Below are positions 1 through 10,216 of a stretch of 64,000 nt of DNA, one piece after another. A program made the translations under genes and the position numbers. This stretch comes from Ceratopteris richardii. Taxonomy: Eukaryota > Streptophyta > Polypodiopsida > Polypodiales > Pteridaceae. The stretch's first letter is position 1. Each line of letters opens with the position of its first letter. The DNA is taken from NCBI GenBank assembly GCA_020310875.1, contig CM035422.1:58543796-58607795 (forward strand), read 5' to 3'. The notes beneath the pieces were generated by a model. It was not told the origin of the DNA. It did no database searches and saw nothing but the letters and a program-made list of their open reading frames with translations.

Positions 1-367
1 CCTACATCATTCACATTTGCATCCGCATGAGTGCATCTCCATTTTGTATCTAGGAGGCACTCCATTTCTAGTTTATTTCCATTTTATATTGTATCTCTTT
101 TGTATTTTGGTACCTTGCCATTTGCTTCTACCATTGTATTCATTCTTCTTTAATGAGAGTTATCCCACATTTGATGTATTTTGGAGAGCCCCTCCCAAAT
201 CTAAATAAGGAGGGTCTCTCCCCCCATTTCCTCCATGCTCTTGGCAAGCTCATTTCTAATCCATGTGAGTTTACCCATTTCTTGGTCTACTCAATTTGAG
301 TCTCTCACACTCTTTCTTTTGTGAGTACACTCTTCTTTTCTTTTGCTTCCGTGTGTTACTCTCCACA
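1..367 (+). repeat. 3' part of a copia-type LTR, cut by window edge
   Basis: The stretch ends in CA directly before a primer-binding site, which is how a 5' LTR ends. Its left terminus lies outside the window. It holds no credible protein; the short hydrophobic frames in it are translations of T-rich LTR DNA. No matching 3' LTR was recognised in the window, so the element may be truncated. Confidence 0.6.
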
Positions 368-380
368 TGGTATTAGAGCA
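368..380 (+). promoter_or_regulatory. Primer-binding site, initiator-Met tRNA type
   Basis: TGGTATTAGAGCA differs by one base from the usual plant copia site TGGTATCAGAGC, which pairs with the 3' end of initiator tRNA-Met to prime minus-strand DNA synthesis. It abuts the LTR end at 367. Confidence 0.7.
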
Positions 381-1419
381 CTAGGTGGAGGACTTGGTAG
401 TGCATTTCGTGGTCGTTTTGGTGGTGACAGTGCTTGAGCTTGGTGGTGTGGCTCGCCTTAGTGCAAAGCCTCTTTTGCAATCATTTTTATACTCTTTTTG
501 GGATTCATTTTGCCTATTTGGCCACCCTCCTAACCTTTCATCCATTATCCAACCCCTATTTTCCCATTTTCCCTTCCGTTTGACCTTTATTCTTGTATTT
601 GTGGATTGTTCATCTCATGTTATTGGCCACGTTTAAGGAGTTGATAATGTACTCATAGTTTTAGAGTATTTATAAACAATTTATATGTCATTATTGGTGG
701 GTTTCTTCTCTGTATGTCCACTTTCTGATTGTATTGGTCTTATGAAACATTCATTTTTTTAAGACCGTGTTAGTACCAAAACCTCTCAACAACCATATCC
801 TAAGGTCTTCTCCCACAAAGGACGATCATAGAATAATTAATACTTATGGATTTTTTATCAAAATCATTCCAATTTTGAGTATTTCTAATACTACCTCTCA
901 TCACACTATTGGTTGTGACAATAGCAACCCATCTTTCTTCTCTCTCCCACATGGAGCTATCCTCTGGACATGCTTATAGTATAGTGTTCCCAAGTGCTTC
1001 ATCTCTGAGGTAGGAGAAACTACAAAGCAGAATGGCAGTATGCATAAAAATAAGTTGAGTACAATGATTTACAATCACCTCAAAGAGAAGACTAAAATCT
1101 CTTAGTGTCCTCTCCATCAAGAAGAAGTTTTCATGTTAGGGACGAAAGTGAGCAAGATGCAAGGATCACGGTAGTAGATCAAGTGTTCTCTCTTCATTGT
1201 GTGTGACAAGAACACAATCTCATTACCTTTCAGCTCCTCTATCTCCTCAGAAACTCATCAAGTGCTATTGGACAAAGCTAGAGAACACTAAATTGCACCA
1301 TTTAATAATAATGTAGAGAAAAGAGAATTACATCAATCAATGTGAGAGGGTATCACATAGATATAAGCCACCCTTACAAGGCTGCTTCCAAAAAATGGAT
1401 CATAGATAATCTAGGAGGG
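381..1419. other. No gene recognised
   Basis: After the primer-binding site I find no Gag start or Gag domain. The open frames here are short, lack known motifs and look like chance. This is probably decayed retroelement leader or unrelated repeat DNA. Confidence 0.4.
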
Positions 1420-1900
1420 GAGTACAAAGCTAGAAGAGAGCTTTTCCACTTATTACAATGCAATCCTTTAATGATGGACAAAGGATTAACTCTGTCAAGA
1501 AGAACATGTTTCATGTCCTTTTTACAATTCCAGAGAATTCTCCTAAGAGCCTCTTCGTAGGGATAGAGAAAATCCTTAGGGGACTTGGAAAACAGGATAT
1601 GATTTTTGCTTTTCCATATGTACCATATAGGATGAGCTCTGATAAGCTGCTAGAGAGCAACATTCAATTTATTGCTTTCACCTAGAAGGATCTCTCTGCA
1701 TCCAATGACACGGAGACCATGGGTAGTACAATAGATGTTCATCAAATTCTAGAATCTATGAGCATTGATGCACTTCACAAAAGGTGAGGAAGGTCTTCAA
1801 TGACTCCACAAAAAGGATAGTTCCCTGCACTAATGATAAACTTCCTTGATCTCCTTGAGCAAGCCTGCTCGCATACCCATCAGATCTTGTGGCCAATTTC
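1420..1900 (-). pseudogene. Possible LINE (L1-type) C-terminal remnant
   Basis: Read on the minus strand with frame changes, the DNA gives a piece with PFCGVIEDLPHLL, which resembles the CxxC...HLL core of the zf-RVT domain of plant LINE reverse transcriptases. About 60 residues later comes IWYIWKSKN, like the W-IWK-RN motif that often follows in such proteins. Several stops and frameshifts interrupt it. It is short and decayed, so chance similarity cannot be excluded. Confidence 0.4.
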
Positions 1901-2255
1901 TTTTGACTTCATATATTGAATCATTTGATCTCAACGATTATGCAGTTGCACATGGTCTAAGTGCATTGCAACTGGTCTAAGTGCATTGTATTGATTTGTG
2001 AGTTTTAAATCTCCTTGCCATACTCTAGACATAAGTCACATTACAGCAACCTAAAGTCAGTGGGTGTCCATGCTTTGAGATCATAGATGACATATAATCA
2101 TTCATTGCATTAAAGTTCACATGTTATATATTTTTTTGGCCTTGATTGTTCAAATTTAACTCATTGAGGTTATTCAATTAATAGGCTTTAAACCTTTGAA
2201 CTTCTCTAAAGGATATTTCTTTTCTTGTCTTAGAGGCTATTTTGAATCACAACCC
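1901..2255. other. No gene recognised
   Basis: This is AT-rich DNA with no domain-like translation. It contains a short near-duplicate around 1945-1990 (two copies of a CTAAGTGCATTG segment). It ends where similarity to the copia fragment begins. Confidence 0.4.
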
Positions 2256-3319
2256 CATTCCACCTTGTACTTGGCAAATTATCTTCTTCTTATGAATCTA
2301 AGTCACAAAGAAGGTAATGAAGATGATCATTTGTTCTACATAGATTCAGGATGTTCGAATCATGTTGCAGGCAACATTGCTCTTCTATTTGATTTGGAAA
2401 GTCCAAAGCATAGACATGAAGTGCAAACAGGGGATGACACAAAGCACAATCTGGAGAAGATTGGTAATCTCAAAGCTTCCAATGGCAGGACAAACATTCT
2501 GAGTAAGGTTCTCTATGTACCCACTATCACTAAAAACCTAATAAGTGTAGGCCAAATAGTTGAAAAAGGCTTGCAAGTTAGGTTCACCCAACATGGAGCT
2601 TTTGTGGAAGATCCATGTCAAGGCTTCAAGAAGATAGCCCGAGGTGAGAAGCATGGTAGGCTCTTTACTTTTGAAGTAGGAGAAACCAGGAACATAGCTC
2701 TATTCAACTTTGGGTCTCAAACCCTAAGTGAGCTTGAAGTGTGGCATAAGAGACTTGCTCATGTGAATGAAAGAACCTTGAAGGATATATGCAGGGATCA
2801 AAGTGTTATAGGACTGTCGAACATATCAAAGCAACACATGATCAATAGGTGTGATGCATGTCAGATTAGGAAGGCACAAAGACAACCATTCAACCACAAA
2901 GGTTACATCCACAACAACTTATTGGACTTAGTACATACATATGTATGGGGACCAAGTCAAGAACCTTCATTTGCAGGATCAAGGTATTATGTCTCATTTA
3001 TTAATGACCATAGTAGATGGAGGGTTCTATACTTTATCAAAAGTAAGAATGAAGTGTTTGATTGATTCAAGAAGTATCTTGCACATGTGGAGAATCATAC
3101 AGGTAGATCACTAAAGAAACTCAGATCTGATGGAGGGGGAGAATACTTCTCCAAAGAGTTTGATGAGTTCTTGCAGGAAAAAGGTATCAAAAGGGAAGTG
3201 ACTACTAGGTACTCTCCTCAACTAAACGGAATTGCAGAGAGGAGAAACAAGACATTTGTTTGGATTAGCCCGAACAATGCTTGAAGAGAAGAAGTTGCCA
3301 CATTATCGATGGGTAGAAG
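2256..3319 (+). pseudogene. Copia PR-INT fragment
   Basis: This is a piece of a copia polyprotein: protease motif FYIDSGCSNHVAGN near 2336, then the pre-integrase H2C2 region (WHKRLAHVN to CDACQIRK) and the integrase core (RSDGGGEY near 3124, ERRNK near 3238). It is the same family as the minus-strand element at 9127-18740. It is broken by TGA at 3063-3065, where related copies have Cys (FDCFKK), and by a one-base insertion near 3258 that moves LARTMLEEKK to another frame. It lacks gag at the left and the RT half at the right. At 3319 it is joined head-on to a minus-strand LTR of its own family. This copy keeps the protease DSG triad, unlike the copy at 16570. Confidence 0.88.
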
Positions 3320-4075
3320 CTTACAATTGGAAAAAATCCTTTTGGAGGAATGATATACATAGGATTGAGTGTATAAAATGCATAAGAGCACAAGTAATAA
3401 GAAAATATGCTTTTGGAATGAACTTGACACTCAACAGTGGTACCTTCTATTTTTTCGAGCTATATAGAGATAGACCTAGAGACAGAAAATATGAGATTTC
3501 TCCAAATCTACTGAACCGATGAATGCTCACTCATCCAATTTGGAGCTCTCTAGAGAGAAAAATAGCCTTTGCAAGTCTACCATTGTTGGAGAAGATGATG
3601 GAGAGAAATGAAGGAGCAAGACAATGATGGCCAAAAGTGTATGTATATTGCTTCCATGTAATGTACGAGTGATTAGAAATATTTATATAGACTATTGAAG
3701 TGCTCCATGACTTCTACAAGTGGAATTTGAATTCAAATGAAGGCATGATTATTTGTTGAAGAGAATCAATTCATTTTCCTACAATCTAGGAAAAGTGAAG
3801 ATCTAATTTGATCTAATTTTAGGTGATTGATTGATTCATTGATTGTCAAGCTCAACCACCTTTCATGGAATTTGTGCTCTCTTTTTTTCCTTTTACATGT
3901 GTTAAGCTCTAGGCTTTTACAACGATAAATAATCCATAAAAATCCTTCAAAAAAATACAATAAATAAGCATAAATAAAAAGAATACTTCAATGGATATCT
4001 TTACATAATCCAAATGATATCTTTTTATGTAGATCAAATCCACCTCAAGCATAGTGTAAGCTTGATGTTCCAATA
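3320..4075 (-). repeat. Copia LTR, truncated (family of 9127-18740)
   Basis: It matches the LTRs at 9127-10202 and 17661-18740, starting inside them at the TACAATTGGAAAAAATCC segment and ending with the minus-strand LTR start (plus strand ...GATGTTCCAATA). About 300 bases of the U5 end are missing. It lies downstream, in minus orientation, of the RNase H piece at 4091-4490, so it acts as that fragment's 3' LTR. Confidence 0.8.
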
Positions 4076-4090
4076 GTTCCCCCTCAAGCT
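4076..4090 (-). promoter_or_regulatory. Polypurine tract
   Basis: The minus strand reads AGCTTGAGGGGGAAC, a purine-rich plus-strand primer next to the LTR start at 4075. The same GCTTGAGGGGGA core precedes the other 3' LTRs of this family. Confidence 0.75.
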
Positions 4091-4490
4091 AAGTATGCTT
4101 GAGTCTTCATTCTCTAATATGTTAAATACTTGCCATTGATTTAAATATGCAAAGCTTTATTCCATTGTGCCTTCGTCATCATATCTGCCACTTGCTTTTC
4201 AGTTGGAATAACAGAAATGTGAATCTCCTTTCCCATGAGCTTTTCCTTGATGAAGTGGTAATGAACTTCTATGTGTTTGGTTCTTGCATGGAAAATAGGT
4301 TTTGCTGCTAGATGCATGGAACTTACATTATCTCCAAATATGTGAGGTTTGGAACTCACAAGTCCCACAGTTATATACAATGCTTTTAACCATATTGCCT
4401 CTTGAGTTGCTCTGGTCACACCTCTATACTCTACTTCAATTGAGGATAAAGCAACTGTTAGTTGCTTCTTAGAATTCCATGACAGCAAAA
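4091..4490 (-). pseudogene. Copia RNase H fragment
   Basis: The translation keeps the RNase H core of copia elements: SWNSKKQLTVALSS, then VEYRG, ATQEAIWLKALY, IFGDNVSSMHLA and HARTKHIEVHYHFIKEK, ending with TEKQVADMMTKA. It joins a polypurine tract and 3' LTR at its low end. At the high end it stops abruptly near 4490 against an unrelated Gag piece, so RT and everything before it is gone. The end of RNase H (after MTKA) is also frame-shifted. Confidence 0.85.
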
Positions 4491-4499
4491 ATCATCGAA

Positions 4500-4790
4500 C
4501 TTCTTCCCAAGTTAGAACTTGGCCGCGATTATGAAGGGTGGTTACAAATGTCTTGTTGGACCTAAGGAACTTATTGAGAAGGCAGAAGGACATATCTTCA
4601 TTAGACACTTGGTGGCCACATAATGCTAGTTTACGTTGATAGTCCTTAAATGTGGTAATAACTTTGAAAATAGAATCCTGGGGCCGAATGGATAGATTAT
4701 GAAAATTAGCCTCTAGAGTGTAAATCTTTGAGGGGGTTTTGTCTTTGTAGAAGTCTTGGAGGATCTTCCAAGCTTAATGAGATGTTTTAC
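4500..4790 (-). pseudogene. Retrotransposon Gag fragment of another family
   Basis: On the minus strand an open stretch of about 90 codons reads from WKILQDFYKDK through YTLEANFHNLSI and FKDYQRKLALCGHQV to TLHNRGQVLTWEEVR and a stop. The W-L-Y...TLE.F..L pattern is that of copia-type Gag (UBN2-like) domains. It does not match the Gag of the surrounding LTR family (17638 downward). It sits between an RNase H piece and an LTR piece of that family, so it was placed there by insertion or recombination. Confidence 0.65.
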
Positions 4791-4795
4791 AGGAT

Positions 4796-5135
4796 ATTAT
4801 TCAAATGAAGGTGGGAATGGTTGTTGGAGGGAATCAATTCACTTCCCTACAATCTAGGAAAAGTGAAGATCTAGTTTGATCTACTTTTAGCTGATTTGAT
4901 GGCTTGATTGAATGCAACTTCAACCACCACAAATTCGTGGGATTCGGGCTCTTACCTTTACATGTGTGAATCTCAAGGCTTTTACAATGGTAAATGAACC
5001 ATCAAAAAATATCTCAAAAAAATACAATAAATGAGCATAAGAAAAAGAACTCTCCAACGGATATTCTTTCGACGCAATAGCCTTTGATGTAGATCAAATC
5101 CACCTCAAGCATAGTGTAAGCTTGATGTTCCAACA
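4796..5135 (-). repeat. Copia LTR, first ~340 bp (U3 part)
   Basis: It matches the U3 end of the 9127-18740 LTR family and has the correct terminus (plus strand ...GATGTTCCAACA). It breaks off at the TTCAAATG half of a palindrome, almost the same place where the internal LTR fragment at 13093 breaks off. Confidence 0.82.
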
Positions 5136-5140
5136 GTATT

Positions 5141-5720
5141 GTTACTCTCAAGGACGCATTGTATGTACCTTGTATCAACAAGAACTTAATAATCATTCCT
5201 ACTATTGCTTCTGGTTGACTTCATCTAAACTTTTTTGATAGCAAATGTATGGTTATTGATTTTAGCAATGGTGATGTGATTGCAATGTGGGGGGACATTA
5301 TGCATGGCTTGTATTTCTTTGATACATATAAAAGAGTTTCCTCAAATTCCTTTCTTCCATATACTTGTTCTGTGGCTGAAATGGAGTTATGGCATGCTCA
5401 TTTCTATCATTTGAACTTGAATATTTTTCTTTACTTGCAAAAGAAGGATATGGTTATTGGTTTTCCAATACTTGAATCTATTGAGAAAAATGCATTTGAG
5501 TTTTGTGTACTTGTAAAAAGGTATTGTGCTCATTTTTCAGAAGATGGTGCTACACATGCTGCATGAAAATTGCAACTTGGTCCTAGTGATGTATGTGGTC
5601 TAGTGAAGACCTCATCTTTTGGTAGACATGTACACTTTGTAACCTTTATTGATGTTGCAACATGCCACACTTGGGTGTATCCTATGAAAGCAAAGAATGA
5701 GGTATTATCTTGCTTAATAT
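5141..5720 (+). pseudogene. Copia pre-integrase/integrase fragment
   Basis: The translation follows the young element at 54831-60191 residue by residue. DFSNGDVIAMWGDIMHGLY matches DFSNGDVIVMSGTLCNGLY, then come MELWHAHFYHLN and LYLQKKDMVIGFP. It then runs on through the SDVCG and FIDVATCHTWVYPMKAKNEV segments in shifted frames. The H and C residues of the H2C2 motif are partly lost (CEGC is now FCVL). It is an old relative of that family, cut at both ends. Confidence 0.8.
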
Positions 5721-6756
5721 GTGCATTCCAAGGATCCTGATGTTTTTCCTTGATGTTTTATAGGAATCCACTAGGGACAAATGTTATCTAGTTTCATATC
5801 TAGCCTAAAGTATCCTCATAGGTTTGTGTGACCTTAATAAATTCCTCTAGCAAATAAGGTGCATGATGTCTAAGTTCATTTCAAATTTGCATATTTAGTA
5901 CTATAACAAAGTTGCACAGCCTATGAAAATCATCTAGATTTTTCAATTTTTGAATAATTTCTCAATACCTTAAAATGTTAATAGATAATGGTAATCTATT
6001 TTGTTGGACCTTATCTGAGGCGTCACACTTATATTCCTCCTCATTCTCAAGGAAAAACACTTTCTTTAACAAACTAGAAAATTGATTCCAAGTTCAAGCT
6101 TTCTATTGCTTCTTAAAGAGTCTCAGCCACCACATGTAGCATTTCGGGCCTAAGGATATACTAGCTTCTACCATTCTCACATGTTTGGGAGTCTTATTTT
6201 TGTGCAACATTAGACCACTATAATGCTCTTGGAGTATTGATTAGAATCTCTAATAATCAAATAAGAAGGGCATTGGAATGTAGATACGTTAATTCTAAGG
6301 TACCTTGGAAGAACCTTTGATTTTGGTACTCTTTATGCTTGAGGTAAAAATCTTAAAGGCTAGTTTGATACAATCTAGGCTAGGGATTGTGATTCAAAAA
6401 GATAGTTTTTGCATATTGTTCCTCACTTGGTTTAGGTGTCCTTTCTTAGGTCAGTATGAAGCAACTAATTATGGCACTCTCATCCACTTAAGCAGAGCAC
6501 AAACCAACTTCATTTTTCCTCTTGTGAGGTAGTGCAATTAAGGAGAAGCCTTGCACATCTAAGATTTCCATAAGATATGATGATTTCACTTAAATGTGAT
6601 AACCAACATTGTATAGCTGTTCCAAAGAATGCAATATCCTTTGCTGGTATGGAACACATAGAGATCCAAGAGAATTATACATGTGAACTTATACAAGGAT
6701 AAATCATGGAGTTTCACAAGTACTTTCCCTCTTTGATCATTGAGGAAAATGATCTT
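5721..6756. other. No gene recognised
   Basis: This is long AT-rich DNA after the integrase fragment. Short frames show no family motif. The final part before 6757 may be the decayed 3' end of a gypsy element, because a purine tract follows, but I cannot show coding similarity. Confidence 0.35.
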
Positions 6757-7014
6757 TAGAAGGGGGAGAGAGTGTCAGTTATTGATCCACAAGGATCATG
6801 ACTTTGGTCCATAGGGATCAGTCCATGTGTGTGAGGGACAAATGCCAGCTAGCCAAGGTCCCAAGCTCGGGGGATACCCTAAGGTACTTAGTAGTATTGG
6901 GAATAAGTGTTGCATGATGGCCACATGTTCACACTAGACTATTCCAAAACATTGCTATTTTTAGAGTACAAGAGGGTATATATGGATGGGAGGAGAGTCA
7001 TACACACATCATTC
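6757..7014 (+). repeat. Possible polypurine tract and LTR start
   Basis: AGAAGGGGGAGAG (about 6758-6770) is a polypurine tract, followed within a few bases by TGTCAG, a usual LTR start. The DNA that follows has a TATA-like TATATATGG near 6977. No second copy lies in the window to confirm it. Confidence 0.3.
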
Positions 7015-8240
7015 AAGTCATTGTCTCACATTATACAGCCCATGAAATAAAATTCCAGAAGCAATAATGACATCATCATTTGATATATCATGAATTCTAC
7101 ATCTATCATCAATAAATTTTACAATGAAGCAAATCTTGGATAATATTGAAACTGATAACATATTTTTCTTGATCCATAGAACAAATAAAGCATTGTAGAA
7201 TGTAAAAGAACTACCATCAGTAGTTGTGAGAATGACCTTATCAACTCCCATTACAGGATAAGAGGAGATATTGGTGCATGTGGCAGTATTCCTTGTAGGG
7301 GCAGACTCAAGTGAAGTGAAGAAACTATGATGCGAGGTAATATGTTTGGTTGCCCCACTATCAAAGTATCAAGCATCTGAGTCTATTGTAGACATAAACT
7401 ATTAATGAGAAGATGTTTCATAACTGCATACAATATTAATGCCCATTCTTCATTCTGCACAAGATTTGTAGACTCTATTTTGGGTATAGAGGCCTCTACA
7501 ACAACCATCCTAGCCTCTTTTTTCTTTGCCTCTTTTGCATGATCATTTCCTTTACAATATTTGCAAAACAATTTTTTCTTTTCTATTTTCTTCTTGTCTT
7601 TGTCATCCTTCTTTGATCGTATAGAATTATCAGATTTTTGCTTACTAGTAGATGAGCTTAATTTACCTTTTCCCTTTAGACTAACCAGAAAAGCTTGATC
7701 TTCAACATGCATAATGGACCTGTTCTGCCTAGAGTGATCTTCCTACAATAGAACAGAGACTAACTCCTCAAATGTTAAGGCACTTGGATTTACTTTCCTC
7801 ATCAATCAAAGAGTAGAAGCAAAACTTTGATATGAATTTGGAAGATCATTCATAATAGTTTACACAGGTGAATTGTCTAGTAAGATCTCATCAATAGAAA
7901 TCAATTGTTCCTTCAAATCTTTGATCTTTGTCAAAAAAATGTCCATGGAATCTCCTTCATTCATGTGCTCACTCTCCAAATGTTTTGAAGGTAAGCAACA
8001 TGAGCATCATTCCTTGTCTAATATAAAGTGGTAAATGTATGCCAAGCATCATTTTCTATTTTGCAAGAGCAAACGTGAGGAATAATGGCAAGTTTGATAG
8101 AAGAGGCTATCAATGCATGTGCTTGAGCATCTTTGCCATCCCAACAAAGTTACTCTGCAGTAGGTGTAGCCAGAACCGCAACATGAACATGAACCTTAAG
8201 AACATCATCTTCAACACCATCTACATCAGTTTGAGGTTTG
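7015..8240 (-). pseudogene. Copia Gag and pre-integrase remnant
   Basis: Reading down from 8240, the minus strand gives WDGKDAQAHALIASSIK, then a DAHVAYLQ segment, IKDLKEQLISIDEILLD and LPNSYQSFASTL. These match the Gag of the young element at 55402 onward. A degraded zinc knuckle follows (CKYCKGNDHAKEA, last Cys lost) and then a pre-integrase piece with NMLSVSILS and RIHDISNDDVII (7018-7251). Several stops interrupt it. The protease region between 7260 and 7380 is mostly unrecognisable. It has the opposite orientation to its relative at 54831. Confidence 0.75.
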
Positions 8241-9121
8241 TTATTGATTTACCTATGAATTGTATCTTTGCTAAAAATTTTGGAGAGACATAATAACTTT
8301 AGTCATGTGACTATTGATACCCCTTGAGGAAAAAGGAGGATGCATCATCTTAAGTGTGTGTGACTCTCATACTAGGTACCACTACTATGCTACGTGTGAA
8401 TTGGTGTTATTCAGATCTTATGGAGGTATTGTATGGTTTTGTTTTGTTCTTATTCCACATTTGGTGGAGTACTTGAAGCTAGAACTTGTTGATCTCATGT
8501 CCTTGTAAAAATGAGTTGGATTGACCTCACTTACAAACAACCTAAGATTTTTTTTCTATTGTAGGTGTGAACTAAAGACATCTTGAGAGAGGATTGATTT
8601 TGATCAAAGGAATGGTCTTGATCATCAGTTTTACACCAAAAATAAGTATGTTGAAAGGATCATTTTACAAAGGCATCAAAAGAAAAAACCTTTGCTTAGA
8701 GTTCATGGGATTGTAGGATACTCATATGTTATACATTGATATGAATTAAAAAAAGCTGATTCTTTCTCCAAAATTCGTATGTAATATAATGTAAAGGACC
8801 TCTTTTTAGAAGAAACACATTAGAAACTTATTTACACATCTCAAAAACCTTAAAAAAACACACAAAATCCAAAAAAAATTCTAAAAGAGACCTTCAGACA
8901 CACCAAAAAAAAATAAAATTAAAAGCACTCAAAAAACTAAAAAATTGTTTCAACAAGACATGGGAAAGAAAATTGCAAAAGAGAGAAGGAAGGGGGAGAA
9001 GTTTGAAAAAGAGAAGGAAGAAAAGAATGAGATGCATGAAATAATCACACATGATAAGGGTGAAAAAGATAGAGAAAAATTGCAAGGGGTAGAGAAAATC
9101 AGTAAAATGTCTAAAGGGGTG
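8241..9121. other. No gene recognised; A-rich stretch
   Basis: No retroelement domain is visible. From about 8790 the DNA is very A-rich. An open frame at 8945 encodes mostly Lys and Glu and runs into the LTR that starts at 9127, so I treat it as compositional. Confidence 0.4.
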
Positions 9122-9126
9122 GGCTC
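9122..9126. repeat. Target-site duplication GGCTC (left)
   Basis: GGCTC directly precedes the LTR end at 9127, and the same five bases follow the other LTR end at 18741-18745. A 5-bp duplication is usual for LTR retrotransposon integration. It marks 9127-18740 as one insertion. Confidence 0.85.
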
Positions 9127-10202
9127 TGAAAGAACTTGGAGAAGCTTGTTGAAGGTAGAAAAGTGCGTTTGGAAGCGACAAAGTTGGGTCAAGCCAACCA
9201 GCACAAGACTAGCCCTTGAGCTTATGGACTTTCAAATAGAACTTATAGGCATGCTATAAGTGCAAAGAAACTCACTATGTACTTTGGAGCATCAAGGAGA
9301 ATAAGTCGATACAAAACAGATAGGTTCGAGGGTCGACTAGCTCAAAAAACTTACTATTTATGGAAGAGACAATGAACTTCAAATGCCCATAGCGACCAGC
9401 GTGATTACAATTGGAAAAAATCCTTTTATGGATACACATAGGGTTGCGTGTATGTAATTCACAAAAGTATAGGGAATAAGCAAAATATGCTATAGGAATG
9501 AATGCGACATTCACCGGTGGTACTTCCTATTTTTCAAGAATACGTAGAGATTGACACCGAGACAGAAAACCTCCAATTTCTCACAATCTACTGACCCAAA
9601 TGCTATGAAACTTTATAGGCATAAGCTAGACACTTATACCTTTCCAATGAGTCATCTTGCACTCAATTTGGAGCTCTATAGGGAGATCAGCAGCCTCTAC
9701 AATATTATTATTGGCGAAAAAGATGATGCAAAGAATTGGAGGAGCAAGACAATGATGGTCACAAGTGTATGTATATTGCTTCCATGTAATGTACAAGTAA
9801 TTCCAAGTCTTTATATAGACTCTAGGAGTGTTCCACGACTTCTACAAGAGAAATTTGAATTCCAATGAAGGTGGGAATGGTTGTTGGAGGGAATCAATTC
9901 ACTTTCCTACAATCTAGGAAAAGTGAAGATCTAGTTTGATCTACTTTTAGGTGATTTGATTTGCTTGATTGAATGCAACTTCAACCACCACAAATTCGTG
10001 GGATTTTGGCTCTATATTTCTACCTTTACATGTGTAAATCTCAAGGCTTTTACAATGGTAAATGAACCATAAAAAAATTCTCAAAAAAATACAATAAATG
10101 AGCATATGAAAAAGAACTCTCCAACGGATATTCTTTTGACGTGATAGCCTTTGATATAGATCAAATCCACATCAAGCATAGTGTAAGCTTGATGTTCCAA
10201 CA
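9127..10202 (-). repeat. 3' LTR of composite copia
   Basis: It is 1,076 bp, from TGAAAG (complement of the LTR's terminal CA) to ...CCAACA (complement of the starting TGTTGG). It pairs with 17661-18740. Confidence 0.9.
9809..9818 (-). promoter_or_regulatory. TATA box in 3' LTR
   Basis: The minus strand reads TATATAAAGA, about 385 bases into the LTR, a suitable place for the U3/R promoter. The matching site in the 5' LTR (near 18347-18356) reads TATAGGAAGA and has lost the motif. Confidence 0.5.
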
Positions 10203-10216
10203 ACTCCCCCTCAAGC
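10203..10216 (-). promoter_or_regulatory. Polypurine tract
   Basis: The minus strand reads GCTTGAGGGGGAGT immediately before the 3' LTR start at 10202. It primes plus-strand DNA synthesis. Confidence 0.8.

Noticed and set aside
8945..9259. 104-codon Lys/Glu-rich frame
   Set aside because: It lies in A-rich DNA, and its last third is LTR sequence of the element inserted at 9127. The opposite strand is open as well, which points to base composition.
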